From Acidimicrobiaceae bacterium (lineage in GTDB: Bacteria; Actinomycetota; Acidimicrobiia; Acidimicrobiales; Ilumatobacteraceae), in contig CANFGT010000002.1 in the NCBI GenBank assembly GCA_947446815.1, positions 1-64,000 of the forward strand: a stretch of DNA of 64,000 nucleotides, read 5' to 3'. The translations under genes were made by a program, and so were the position numbers. Positions 25,502 through 34,127 of this stretch are shown here, piece by piece. The first letter of the stretch is position 1. The number at the start of each line of letters is the position of its first letter. The notes under the pieces were generated by a model. That model was not told where the DNA came from and did no database searches. It saw only the letters and a list, made by a program, of their open reading frames with translations.

Positions 25502-26785
25502 TTACGATTCGAGTTCGCCTGAGTATGGCGATGGCAGTTCGCTTGGTGATTCTGGTGCATTGACCGCACGTGGAGATGCGGTCTCAATTGACTTCACTTC
25601 TTTAATGTCTGTTTGAACAACACCAAGATCTTTGAACTTGCGCAAGGTCACTAACAAGCGGCGCTCAAATGACGCCACCATGTCGTTGTACGCAGTATTT
25701 GTTGTACCGAGGTTCTTACCCATCTTGTTGATTTCTTCAATCACAGTACCGACGCGGTCGTAGACCTCAACACCCAACTTGGCCACCATTTCTGCATGTT
25801 CAGCTAGAGAATGAGCCTGCCAACCCTTGGAGATGGTCAAGAGCAAAGCCAACAAGTTGATTGGAGATGCGATGAGAACACGCTGCTTCATCGCGTCATC
25901 AAGAAGGGCAGTATCTGCTTTCATTGCATCGGCGACGAAACCTTCACCTGGAATGAACATCACAACGAAGTCTGGTGTTGCATGACCAAACTGGTCCCAG
26001 TACTTCTTGTCAGCCAATGTCTTGACGTGCATGCGCAAGTCTTTTGCGTGCTGCTTTAGTTCAATTTCTTGTTGAGGGACATCAGAAGTTTCTTGCATGC
26101 GCAAGTAGGCAGCAAGCGGTGCCTTGGAGTCGACTGCGAGACGAGCGCCACTCGGCAAATTGATAACAACATCTGGGCGTTGATCACGCTCGCCAACTCC
26201 ACCTGTGAACTGCTCGGTGAAATCGCAGTAGTTCTCCATGCCGGCGAGACGGATGACGTTGCGCAATTGATTTTCGCCCCAGGAGCCGCGTGCCGTGGGC
26301 GACTTCAATGCATTCTTTAAAGAAGTTGTGGATTCTTGCAATGTGGTGATCTGGCCAGTGAGCGCAAGAACAGTCGCTTGCTCAGCTGTATACGTACCTT
26401 GTAGCGCTGTGACGGATTCGGTGAGCTGCTTGATGCGCTCTTCGAACGGTTGCAACAGAATCTGTGCTTGTTGTTGGAGAGCTTGAGATTGACCTGCCAG
26501 CGTTTGGTTTGCCTGCTGTTCAGCCTGTGCATTGTTCGCGGCAAGAGCTTGTTGCGCCGTCTTCAACATCTCAGTCTGCACAGCACCTTGAACGCCCGCG
26601 CTAATCGCTTTGATATCGATAGATGCCTTCACAGCTTCAACAATGGGTGCCATGTCAACCTGCGGTGCGGTCACCGTGATGGGGCCAGCAGGATTGGCAT
26701 TCTGTGATCCGCCCGCAATTTTGAGTCCGACGAAGACAACTGCCGCAATGAGGACGACAAGAAGAAGAATGATGACGGCTTGCAT
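25502..26785 (-). CDS. rmuC: DNA recombination protein RmuC
   Basis: A 427-residue protein. One N-terminal membrane helix (AVIILLLVVLIAAVVFVGL) is followed by a coiled-coil rich in Gln and Ala (about residues 80-150). The RmuC nuclease-like core has SPTARGSWGENQL, RLAVDSKAPLAAY, DFVVMFIPGEGF and PINLLALL. RmuC restrains inversion at short inverted repeats in E. coli and is thought to be a nuclease. Start 26785 is chosen over one two codons upstream because CATACT lies seven bases before it. It is convergent with coaA. Confidence 0.93.
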   Translation of the reverse strand: MQAVIILLLVVLIAAVVFVGLKIAGGSQNANPAGPITVTAPQVDMAPIVEAVKASIDIKAISAGVQGAVQTEMLKTAQQALAANNAQAEQQANQTLAGQSQALQQQAQILLQPFEERIKQLTESVTALQGTYTAEQATVLALTGQITTLQESTTSLKNALKSPTARGSWGENQLRNVIRLAGMENYCDFTEQFTGGVGERDQRPDVVINLPSGARLAVDSKAPLAAYLRMQETSDVPQQEIELKQHAKDLRMHVKTLADKKYWDQFGHATPDFVVMFIPGEGFVADAMKADTALLDDAMKQRVLIASPINLLALLLTISKGWQAHSLAEHAEMVAKLGVEVYDRVGTVIEEINKMGKNLGTTNTAYNDMVASFERRLLVTLRKFKDLGVVQTDIKEVKSIETASPRAVNAPESPSELPSPYSGELES

Positions 26786-26792
26786 GACCATA

Positions 26793-26798
26793 AGTATG
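26793..26798 (-). promoter_or_regulatory. Possible -10 box of rmuC
   Basis: CATACT on the minus strand, seven bases before the ATG at 26785. Confidence 0.35.
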
Positions 26799-26839
26799 GC
26801 AGTCGGGTGTCGCGCAGATTCTGACCCGCGCGGGCTTGT

Positions 26840-27202
26840 TTAGCGGTGCAACGCGTTGAGGTAGTTGTACACAGTGATGCGAGAGACGCCCATTGCGTCA
26901 GCAACATCTTCCACTGCACGACGCAAAATGAATGCGCCTCGCTGATCCAACATCTTCACAGCCAATTGCTTGTCATTACGAGAAAGATCCGGCAAACGTG
27001 CGCCGAGCTCCTTCTCCACTTGCTCAATCAAACGGTCGAGAGCACCGTGCAATCGAGGTAAACGAACAGCTGCGATAATTTCGCCTTCCCATTCCAACGC
27101 CATGTCGCTGATACGTGCGTCGTCCACCGACACAAGCTGTGCACCCACCGCATCAAGAATGGGCTTCACTGCATTCAGCAATGGATGCTGAACAAAAGCC
27201 AC
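26840..27202 (-). CDS. Small regulator with DauR-like helix-turn-helix
   Basis: A 120-residue protein with GTG start overlapping the upstream stop as TAGTG. The last 50 residues (LAVKMLDQRGAFILRRAVEDVADAMGVSRITVYNYLNAL, read here in parts) match the DauR/YheO C-terminal HTH (HTH_22 type). The N-terminal 65 residues do not look like the PAS-type sensor of YheO. They begin VQHPLLNAVKPILDAVG and contain a short beta-rich stretch. It probably binds DNA; the target and signal are unknown. Cotranscription with a thiamine-binding-like protein suggests a ligand-sensing pair. Confidence 0.68.
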   Translation of the reverse strand: MAFVQHPLLNAVKPILDAVGAQLVSVDDARISDMALEWEGEIIAAVRLPRLHGALDRLIEQVEKELGARLPDLSRNDKQLAVKMLDQRGAFILRRAVEDVADAMGVSRITVYNYLNALHR

Positions 27203-27435
27203 TACTTGACTGCCTCAGTGCCAATGGTGACGTGAGTGGCGCCATGGGCATACGCAGCTGCCAAAAGAGCCGAAATGGCTGGTCCGGCCTGTGCTGAATC
27301 GGTGGTGAAAGCAGATCCGAATGCGCCAATCTCGACGGAGATTCCCATCGCTTCGATGGCAGCCACCGCACGAGTGACTCGCTCAGGAGCCTCGCCCATC
27401 TCAAAGGGCTCAATAGTGAATTCGACCTTGATCAC
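27202..27435 (-). CDS. Small thiamine-binding-like protein (YkoF/MTH1187 type)
   Basis: A 77-residue protein. The start is taken as GTG at 27435 because TAGGCT lies seven bases before it and the ferredoxin-like fold begins there: VEFTIEPFEMGEAP, AVAAIEAMGISVEIGAFGSAF and ATHVTIGTEAV. The pattern of two beta-alpha-beta halves fits the YkoF/MTH1187 family, members of which bind thiamine or hydroxymethylpyrimidine. Ligand identity is inferred from the family only. It overlaps the following HTH gene by TAGTG. Confidence 0.6.
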   Translation of the reverse strand: MIKVEFTIEPFEMGEAPERVTRAVAAIEAMGISVEIGAFGSAFTTDSAQAGPAISALLAAAYAHGATHVTIGTEAVK

Positions 27436-27442
27436 GTTTGAA

Positions 27443-27448
27443 AGCCTA
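27443..27448 (-). promoter_or_regulatory. -10 box of the thiamine-binding-like/HTH pair
   Basis: TAGGCT on the minus strand, seven bases before the GTG at 27435. Confidence 0.5.
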
Positions 27449-27467
27449 AGGGGCTGATTTCGGGGTG

Positions 27468-27992
27468 CTACAGCCCAATGCGGGGCAAAACCAAGGCAAT
27501 GCTGTCCGGAAGGAAGGAATCCTGGCCAAGTCGAACTAATAAGTTGTTTGACGCAACCCATTGTGTTTCCACGATTTCACCATCAGAAAAGGCAAAAGGA
27601 CCGTCGCAGCGGGCTTCAAAACAGGCCGCGACCAGCTTCACAGCACCATCTCTATATGCGCCCGTACCCAGGGGCTTCAGTTCGACCCCGGAGATGCCCA
27701 ACTCTTCTGCCAGCTCTCGCACTGCTGCTGCTTCCCATGTCTCACCAGGGTTCGCCACACCCCCCACGGCGACGTCCCACCAGCCTGGCCAAACGTCCTT
27801 GGTTTCAGCGCGACGATGGACGAGTAATTCGCCCGAGTGCGACCGCACTGCAATGAAAACTGCACGATGCCAAAGTGCTCCGGCGCGCATCTGCTGTCGA
27901 GTCACCAGTCCCAGCACATTGCCTAACGCATCAACCTCTTCCACAATCTCATCAGGCGAGTTCTCAGGATGCGCTGCCGCAGAAGTGACCAT
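27468..27992 (-). CDS. NUDIX hydrolase
   Basis: A 174-residue protein with a Nudix box: GVANPGETWEAAAVRELAEELGI, read in parts as G-x5-E...REL-x-EE-x-G. Upstream lie EEVDALGNVLGLVTRQQM and GALWHRAVFIAVR, as in the IPP-isomerase/YfcD-like Nudix group. Members of that group hydrolyse nucleoside diphosphate derivatives, or in the Idi case isomerise isopentenyl diphosphate. The Idi active-site Cys is not seen at the usual place, so a plain hydrolase is more likely. Start 27992 or 27998 are both possible. The M20 peptidase gene is divergent with only 22 bases between starts. Confidence 0.85.
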   Translation of the reverse strand: MVTSAAAHPENSPDEIVEEVDALGNVLGLVTRQQMRAGALWHRAVFIAVRSHSGELLVHRRAETKDVWPGWWDVAVGGVANPGETWEAAAVRELAEELGISGVELKPLGTGAYRDGAVKLVAACFEARCDGPFAFSDGEIVETQWVASNNLLVRLGQDSFLPDSIALVLPRIGL

Positions 27993-28003
27993 CGTCATCT
28001 GCC

Positions 28004-28009
28004 TACCAT
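28004..28009 (+). promoter_or_regulatory. Possible -10 box of the M20 peptidase gene
   Basis: TACCAT, five bases before the ATG at 28015. The NUDIX gene start is so close that its promoter must overlap this one. Confidence 0.35.
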
Positions 28010-28014
28010 TGAGC

Positions 28015-29268
28015 ATGAGCAAAAACACTCTCTCCACCGACGACGCACGCGATCAACACGGCAACCCTGCCGGTTTGCTGGAGCAAGCAAACGATGTGTT
28101 CGACGACATGGTGAAGATGCGCCGCGACCTGCACGAGTGGCCAGAGATTTCGAACCACCTTCCCCGCACTCGTGATCGTGTGTTGCAATCGCTCGAAGGA
28201 TTACCGCTTGATATCACTCTGCATGAAAACACCAGCGGTATCGCAGCAATGCTCACCGGTGACAAGCCTGGCCCCACCGTTCTTCTTCGCGCAGACATGG
28301 ATGCATTGCCCATGCCCGAAGACACCGATGTTCCATTTAAGTCACGTGTTGAAAACGCAATGCATGCTTGTGGCCACGACACACATACCTCAATGCTGAT
28401 GGGTGCTGCGAAAATTCTCAGCGCACGTAAAGCAGACATTGCTGGGCGTGTGTTGTTTATGTTTCAACCCGGCGAAGAGGGCTACAACGGCGCTTCAGAA
28501 ATGTTGAACGAAGGTTTGCTTGATGTGGGGACTGAATCACCTATCACTGGTGCATTTGCAATTCACGCCGCATCAAACATCCCCGGAGGATTCCTCGGAT
28601 TAAAGGGCGGCACGATGATGGCATCCAGCGACACTTTTGTCATCACTGTCAAAGGCAAAGGTGGACACGGTAGTGCTCCACACTTCACACTCGACCCTGT
28701 TCCCGTTGCGTGCGAAATTGTTCAGGCTTTGCAAACGTTGGTGACACGTCGAATTGACGTGTTCGATCCGGGCGTCATCACCGTCACGCAAATTCATACT
28801 GGTACTACCAGCAATGTGATTCCCGAAACCGCAATGATCAACGGAACGATGCGCGCAGTAAGCGAACGCACACGCACTCTGATTCACGATGGAATTCGTC
28901 GCGTTGCAGAAGGAATTGTTGCAGCACACGACATGGACGTCGATGTTGAATTGAACTTTGGTTACGACGTGACCGTCAATGATCACGACTTTGCAGGTTT
29001 TGCAGCAGATGTTGCAACAGCAGTGTCGGGCGATCGCAACGTGCGTCTCATGGAGAACCCAGTGATGGGTGCTGAAGACTTCAGTTACGTGTTGAATCGC
29101 GTGCAGGGCGCAATGATGTTTCTTGGTCTTATGCCCGAGGGAATGGACATCATGAAGGCAGCCCCCAACCACAGCAACCGTGCGATTTACGCAGAGGACT
29201 ACATGCGTCGTGGTACTGCGGTGTATTCAGCAATGGCCTTGCGCCACTTAGGCGTGGCTCTGAGCTGA
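28015..29268 (+). CDS. M20 family amidohydrolase/peptidase
   Basis: A 417-residue protein of the hippurate hydrolase/IAA-amino-acid hydrolase group. Motifs in order are RRDLHEWPEIS, LLRADMDALPM, MHACGHDTHTSM, QPGEEGYNGA, GKGGHGSAPH and MGAEDFSYV, carrying the two-metal Cys/His/Glu ligands. It hydrolyses N-acyl amino acids or similar amides in the cytosol. The start at 28015 is fixed by context: a long open frame upstream would run antisense through the NUDIX gene. Its TGA overlaps the acyl-CoA dehydrogenase ATG as TGATG. Confidence 0.92.
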   Translation: MSKNTLSTDDARDQHGNPAGLLEQANDVFDDMVKMRRDLHEWPEISNHLPRTRDRVLQSLEGLPLDITLHENTSGIAAMLTGDKPGPTVLLRADMDALPMPEDTDVPFKSRVENAMHACGHDTHTSMLMGAAKILSARKADIAGRVLFMFQPGEEGYNGASEMLNEGLLDVGTESPITGAFAIHAASNIPGGFLGLKGGTMMASSDTFVITVKGKGGHGSAPHFTLDPVPVACEIVQALQTLVTRRIDVFDPGVITVTQIHTGTTSNVIPETAMINGTMRAVSERTRTLIHDGIRRVAEGIVAAHDMDVDVELNFGYDVTVNDHDFAGFAADVATAVSGDRNVRLMENPVMGAEDFSYVLNRVQGAMMFLGLMPEGMDIMKAAPNHSNRAIYAEDYMRRGTAVYSAMALRHLGVALS

Positions 29269-30494
29269 TGTACCAGTTCACTCTCGATTGGATTGAGGAG
29301 AACTGGAACGACTCCTTAACGCTGCGCCAGTGGTGGCAATTAATGGGCGACGCTCGCTTGTCTTTCCCACGTTGGCCTTCCGCATGGTTTGGACGTGACT
29401 GCACAGAAAGCGAACAGAACGACATCGCTCGAGCCTTTGCAGACAAGGGAGTACTTGGCCCTCCCACTGGTCTAGGTGTACTCATGGGTGCTCCTGTCAC
29501 GATGACGTTTGGTACTGAAGAACAAAAACAACGATGGCTTCCATCGCTGGCCGATGGCACCGAAGGGTGGTGCCAACTCTTTAGTGAACCCGGCGCAGGT
29601 TCCGACCTTGCGAGCGTGTCGTGTCGAGCGGAACGAGATGGTGATGAATGGATCATTAATGGCCAGAAGGTGTGGACATCTGGTGCATTGCATTCCACCC
29701 GTGGAATGTTGGTAGCCCGCAGTGATTTTGATCAGCCCAAACACAAAGGCCTGACGTACTTCATCATCGATCTTGAACAGCCCGGTGTTGAGATCCGGCC
29801 GATCAAACAGATGAATGGCGCTGCACACTTCAATGAGGTCTTCTTCAACGATGCGCGAGTCAGCGATGCCGACCGGGTCTCGGATGTCAACAACGGTTGG
29901 GCAATTACTGCAGCAACATTGGGATTTGAGCGAAGCGGTCTTTCCGAAGGTGCTGGTGGCGGTGTGCGAGTGGCTGCTGGCAAGCAAGCCGGAAATCTTG
30001 ACCGCGCCGTTGGCGAGCTTCTCAAACATGTCAAGGCATCGAAGTCGCATCCCGATGAATATGGCGGCCTCTTCTCGTCATTGCAAAAAATTCAACAGGC
30101 AACAGGAATGAATGCAATTCAACGTCAGAAGATGATTGATCTGTACATGAATGAACGCATCGCAGAGATGACTCGCGAACGAATCACATCTTCCATGAAG
30201 AAGGGCCAGTCGCCTGGTCCTGAAGCATCCACGATGAAATTGCACTGGACTAATGGCTTGCGCATATCACGAGACCTCGGAATGGAATTACTGGGAGCAG
30301 AAGGAATGCTGACCGGTGGTGATCTTCAGATCGAGGGAAAGGTGCAACATTTCTTCCTCTCTATGCCTTCAGCGTCCATTGCGGGCGGCAGCGACGAAGT
30401 GCAACGCAACATTATTGGCGAGAAGAGCCTGGGTCTTCCCAAAGATGCGCAGACCGATCCCAAAACCCCATTCAAAGACATTCCAAAGAACTGA
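29268..30494 (+). CDS. Acyl-CoA dehydrogenase
   Basis: A 408-residue flavoprotein. LFSEPGAGSDLAS and the NGQKVWTSGA motif contact FAD and substrate. The C-terminal domain has the long helices and the signature IAGGSDEVQRNIIGEKSLGLP. The family oxidises acyl-CoA to enoyl-CoA and passes electrons to ETF. The N-terminus begins with WIEENWNDSLTLRQWWQLM, as in actinobacterial FadE-like enzymes of large clusters. It is translationally coupled to the M20 gene and followed by a hotdog protein, so this is a small acyl-thioester operon. Substrate not determinable. Confidence 0.92.
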   Translation: MYQFTLDWIEENWNDSLTLRQWWQLMGDARLSFPRWPSAWFGRDCTESEQNDIARAFADKGVLGPPTGLGVLMGAPVTMTFGTEEQKQRWLPSLADGTEGWCQLFSEPGAGSDLASVSCRAERDGDEWIINGQKVWTSGALHSTRGMLVARSDFDQPKHKGLTYFIIDLEQPGVEIRPIKQMNGAAHFNEVFFNDARVSDADRVSDVNNGWAITAATLGFERSGLSEGAGGGVRVAAGKQAGNLDRAVGELLKHVKASKSHPDEYGGLFSSLQKIQQATGMNAIQRQKMIDLYMNERIAEMTRERITSSMKKGQSPGPEASTMKLHWTNGLRISRDLGMELLGAEGMLTGGDLQIEGKVQHFFLSMPSASIAGGSDEVQRNIIGEKSLGLPKDAQTDPKTPFKDIPKN

Positions 30495-30495
30495 C

Positions 30496-31365
30496 ATGAC
30501 ACTGATTTCCAGCGGCGTTTGCCATCCTCGCAATCTCTCCATTAATTCAAAAGGCAGCATCCATGACGATGCGACGGCGACTGAACTGGGCTTTCGCGCA
30601 GGCACTGTTGCTGGCGACATTCACTTGGAGCAGTTCGGTGGAATCCTCGTTTCAGCCTTTGGCCAACAATGGTTTGAAACCGGCTCTCTCAGTATGTACT
30701 TCATGCATGCGACTGCCGACGCCGAACCCGTCGAAGCAACTCTTGAGGCTGGGGAATCGCAAGCTCCGTTACAGAACACGCAAGTTGTAGCTCGCATGCA
30801 CACACCCGAAGGCATCACCGTTGCGGAAGGAACTGCCAGTGTGGGTGTGACTTCGTCACCAACGGCGTTGTACTCACGAGATCGCCGAGGCGTTGATGCA
30901 TCAACCCTCAAGATGCTTCGCAACGCAACAGCGGGTCGACCACTTGAAACAATCACTCGACAAGCACCAGGTGCCGATCAAATTCTTCGTCAATCACGCG
31001 GCATCATGACGTCGCCTCTTGGTTGGTACGTCGGTGATTCACCATGGGGTGGCCCTATCTGTTCGCCACTCACTGCATGTCGCGTTCTTGTTGCTGGGAT
31101 GACTGAGTCAATCGAAAAGGAATGTGGAGACTTCGTTGGCCTCTACGGTGCCATTGAGATCCGCAACCACAATGGTCCGCTTCTCCTGAACACCGACTAC
31201 ACCGTCACTGGTCGCGTACTTGATGTTTCTGATTCTCCGAAGACCGAAGTGCTGTGGTTCACGACCGAAGCGAGAGTTGCAGGTCAGCCAAATAGTGCTC
31301 CGATCGCCAGTCTCACGATGATGACAAGACTTCTCAAGGATTCATCACCCCTCTATTCCGAATAA
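30496..31365 (+). CDS. Hotdog-fold (MaoC-like) hypothetical protein
   Basis: A 289-residue protein. The segment SIHDDATATELGFRAGTVAGDIHLEQFGG resembles the hotdog helix with the His of MaoC-type hydratases, and two hotdog-like halves can be guessed (about 1-130 and 150-289). This points to an enoyl-CoA hydratase or thioesterase-like role, which fits the preceding acyl-CoA dehydrogenase, whose stop codon it nearly abuts. The start at 30496 avoids overlap with that gene. I do not recognise a characterised ortholog. Confidence 0.55.
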   Translation: MTLISSGVCHPRNLSINSKGSIHDDATATELGFRAGTVAGDIHLEQFGGILVSAFGQQWFETGSLSMYFMHATADAEPVEATLEAGESQAPLQNTQVVARMHTPEGITVAEGTASVGVTSSPTALYSRDRRGVDASTLKMLRNATAGRPLETITRQAPGADQILRQSRGIMTSPLGWYVGDSPWGGPICSPLTACRVLVAGMTESIEKECGDFVGLYGAIEIRNHNGPLLLNTDYTVTGRVLDVSDSPKTEVLWFTTEARVAGQPNSAPIASLTMMTRLLKDSSPLYSE

Positions 31366-31374
31366 GGTTCGGGA

Positions 31375-32415
31375 ATGGCAAATGGCAAAGTAAATCTGGG
31401 CTACACCACTGGTTACTGGGGTAGCGGCCCACCACAGGGTGCACTCGAAGCAATCAAAGAAGCTGACCGTCTTGGATACGACAGTGTCTGGGCAGCTGAG
31501 GCATACGGAAGCGACGCACTTACGCCCCTTTCATGGTGGGGTTCACATACTGAGAACGTTCGCCTCGGCACATCCATTGTTCAGATGAGCGCACGTACGC
31601 CGGCAGCAACAGCAATGGCTGCAATGACAATGGACCATCTCAGCAATGGTCGATTCATTCTCGGGCTCGGTGCTTCAGGACCTCAAGTAGTTGAAGGCTG
31701 GTACGGACAGCCGTATCCAAAGCCACTCGCACGTACGCGTGAATATGTCGACATTGTCCGTCAAATCATTTCTCGCGATAAACCAGTCGACTTCCAAGGC
31801 GAGTTCTACAACATGCCATATCAAGGTGGTACTGGCCTCGGTAAACCATTGAAGAGCACCATTCATCCTCGGCGTACTGAGATTCCGATCTTCCTCGGAG
31901 CAGAAGGACCGAAGAACGTTGCACTATCTGCAGAGATCTGTGATGGTTGGCTGCCGTTGTTCTTTAGTCCAAAAGAAGATGCGTACTACCGCGAATGTTT
32001 AAACCAAGGTTTTGCAAAAAGTGGCGAAACGAACAAGGCCGACCGATTCGAAGTCGCCGCGTCTCTCACTGTTGTTCCTGGTGATGACATAGAAAAGTGT
32101 GCGGATATGGTGCGTCCATTCCTCGCCCTCTACGCCGGCGGCATGGGTGCGCGCGATGTGAACTTCCACTTCGAAGTCTTCGCTCGCATGGGATACGAAG
32201 ATGTTGCACTAAAAGTGCAAGAGCTCTACCTCGCAGGGAAGAAAGCAGAAGCTGCGGCCGCAATTCCACTTGCAATGGTCGAAGATGTTGCTCTCATTGG
32301 TCCACCAGCCAAGATTAAAGATGAAGCAGCCAAGTGGCGTGAAACCTGCATCACCACATTCCTCGTGGGAGGTCCTGCACAAGCTCTTGCGATGTACCCC
32401 GATTTACTTTTGTAA
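31375..32415 (+). CDS. LLM-class F420-dependent oxidoreductase
   Basis: A 346-residue luciferase-like (beta/alpha)8 protein. The N-terminal strand NLGYTTGYWG, DRLGYDSVWAAEAYGSDAL, RLGTSIVQMSARTPAATAM, LSNGRFILGLGASGPQVVEGWYG and IPIFLGAEGPKNVALSAEICDGWLP are typical of actinobacterial F420-dependent members. The family uses reduced F420 or FMN for hydride transfers in many pathways. It starts 9 bases after the hotdog gene on the same strand. The presence of such enzymes hints that the organism makes F420. Confidence 0.9.
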   Translation: MANGKVNLGYTTGYWGSGPPQGALEAIKEADRLGYDSVWAAEAYGSDALTPLSWWGSHTENVRLGTSIVQMSARTPAATAMAAMTMDHLSNGRFILGLGASGPQVVEGWYGQPYPKPLARTREYVDIVRQIISRDKPVDFQGEFYNMPYQGGTGLGKPLKSTIHPRRTEIPIFLGAEGPKNVALSAEICDGWLPLFFSPKEDAYYRECLNQGFAKSGETNKADRFEVAASLTVVPGDDIEKCADMVRPFLALYAGGMGARDVNFHFEVFARMGYEDVALKVQELYLAGKKAEAAAAIPLAMVEDVALIGPPAKIKDEAAKWRETCITTFLVGGPAQALAMYPDLLL

Positions 32416-32450
32416 ATCCCACGTAATTGCCAACGTTCAAACTTCGCACC

Positions 32451-32456
32451 TAAGGT
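32451..32456 (+). promoter_or_regulatory. -10 box of dut
   Basis: TAAGGT, six bases before the GTG start; probable leaderless transcript. Confidence 0.5.
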
Positions 32457-32462
32457 ATTCCC

Positions 32463-32897
32463 GTGCCTGAGATTTCAGTTCAACGTTTAGATGCAGAGTT
32501 GCCACTGCCACACCAAGCCCACGAAGGTGATGCTGGTGTTGACTTGTATGCACGTGAAGACATCGTTCTTGCACCCGGTGGCGGACGCGCGCTCATGCCC
32601 ACCGGTATTGCCATTGCAATTCCCCTTGGTTTTGCTGGCTTTGTTCTGCCTCGTAGCGGTCTTGCACTGAACAATGGCATCAGCGTGGTGAATGCCCCAG
32701 GCCTCATCGATTCGCACTATCGCGGCGAATTAAAGGTGGTGCTATTGAACACGGATGCCACTCGCCCGTATCACGTGCACCGCGGCGATCGCATCGCACA
32801 ACTTGTGATTCAGCGGGTTGAGGAAGTCACCTGGACAGAGGTCGAATCGCTCGATGAAAACAATCGTGGCGGTGGCTTCGGCCATTCTGGCAGATAA
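32463..32897 (+). CDS. dut: Deoxyuridine 5'-triphosphate nucleotidohydrolase
   Basis: A 144-residue trimeric-type dUTPase with GTG start. All five motifs are present: [35 protein letters not shown] (the catalytic Asp and the Tyr), [10 protein letters not shown], and the C-terminal RGGGFGHSG arm. It hydrolyses dUTP to dUMP and pyrophosphate, keeping uracil out of DNA. It ends exactly one base before the stop of the convergent CoA-transferase gene. Confidence 0.97.
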   Translation: MPEISVQRLDAELPLPHQAHEGDAGVDLYAREDIVLAPGGGRALMPTGIAIAIPLGFAGFVLPRSGLALNNGISVVNAPGLIDSHYRGELKVVLLNTDATRPYHVHRGDRIAQLVIQRVEEVTWTEVESLDENNRGGGFGHSGR

Positions 32898-34127
32898 CTA
32901 CTTCTTCGGTAAGCGAATCGACAACACACCACTAGCGGTGAGTCGTTCCACCTCTTCTGGCGAGACTCCCACAAGTTGCTGCAAGACCGATGCATTGTCT
33001 TCACCGCGGAATTTCGGGATGCCGCGTGTGCTCACATCAGAACCCGAGAACACCCACGGTGCATTAGGCACACGGAATGTTGAACCCGAACGATCATCTG
33101 CATCAATGATCACATTTCGATCTTCGGCCCAATCTGTATCGGCAAGTTCGCTCATGGTTCGCACCACGCCCATAGCAAGGCCCGCTTCGGCCATCACGTC
33201 TTCAATCTCTTGTGCTGTCTCAATGGAACGAGCCCAGTTACGTAGCTCATTCGCTAGCGCGTCAAGATTCTGCAGTCGAGTTGCTACATCTGTGAATCGT
33301 TCATCCTCGAGCATCGATGGACGTTGCATCGCATTAACAAAGAGATCAAATGTGCCACGTTCTGCAGGGTGGCCACTGACGACAACGTATGTGCCGTCAC
33401 CGGTTTGCAAGATGGGATAGTCGCCTGGCTGAAATGATCGGATTTGATCTGCAGGGACGTCAGCTTCATACAGCTCGTTCTGCACATGCTCATTCACGTA
33501 CAACATCGTCTGTGCCATTGAGACATCGATGTATTGGCCAACGTTGGTCTGTTCACGTTGATACAAAGCGGCTAGTACTGCTGCTGCAGTTTCCATTCCG
33601 GTGTACACATCAGCGTGACTATGAGGGTCATTCGTTGCTTGTCCACCACGTGCACGCGCCTGCAGACCGGTCATGCCTGTCTCGGCGTTTACAACTGTTG
33701 CATAGGCACGACGATGACTCCATGGACCCGTATTGCCATAACCACTAATAGCTGCATAAATCAGGCGTGGATTGACATCCGACAGCACGGAATATCCAAG
33801 GCCAAGTTTGTCCATCACACCGCCGCGATAGTTCTCAACAAGAACGTCACATTCAGCAACAAGCTTCTTGATGAGTTCGACGGCTTCGGGCTTCTTCAAG
33901 TCCATCGAGATGTTCTTCTTGCCGATGTTCTGTTGTGCAAAGTACGTCGACATCGAACCAACACGAGGGAATGCAAACCGTGTGAGGTCACCTTCTGGTG
34001 GTTCTACTTTGATGACCTCAGCACCCAAGTCTGACAACATGCGCGTGCAATGTGGTCCGGACAACACGCGAGTGAAGTCCAAAACACGAATGCCCTCAAG
34101 AGGGCGCGGGGCAGAAGTTTGCGTCAC
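32898..34127 (-). CDS. CaiB/BaiF family CoA-transferase (second copy)
   Basis: A 409-residue class III CoA-transferase. IRVLDFTRVLSGPHCTRMLSDLGAEVIKVEPP opens the protein (read in parts), and the Asp in PHSHADVYTG is the likely catalytic residue. KKNISMDLKKPE and SGYGNTGPWSHR are conserved blocks. It shares the family but not close identity with the protein at 14342. Its start overlaps the enoyl-CoA hydratase stop by ATGA, so the two may act on the same acyl-CoA. Confidence 0.9.
   Translation of the reverse strand: MTQTSAPRPLEGIRVLDFTRVLSGPHCTRMLSDLGAEVIKVEPPEGDLTRFAFPRVGSMSTYFAQQNIGKKNISMDLKKPEAVELIKKLVAECDVLVENYRGGVMDKLGLGYSVLSDVNPRLIYAAISGYGNTGPWSHRRAYATVVNAETGMTGLQARARGGQATNDPHSHADVYTGMETAAAVLAALYQREQTNVGQYIDVSMAQTMLYVNEHVQNELYEADVPADQIRSFQPGDYPILQTGDGTYVVVSGHPAERGTFDLFVNAMQRPSMLEDERFTDVATRLQNLDALANELRNWARSIETAQEIEDVMAEAGLAMGVVRTMSELADTDWAEDRNVIIDADDRSGSTFRVPNAPWVFSGSDVSTRGIPKFRGEDNASVLQQLVGVSPEEVERLTASGVLSIRLPKK

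Noticed and set aside
27478-28014. A long open frame ahead of the M20 peptidase that would add about 180 residues.
   Set aside because: It runs antisense through the NUDIX gene, is rich in Ser/Thr/Pro/Arg of no known fold, and the M20 domain begins normally at 28015.
28600-29172. A 190-codon minus-strand frame.
   Set aside because: It is antisense to the M20 peptidase and rich in His and Cys without a pattern.
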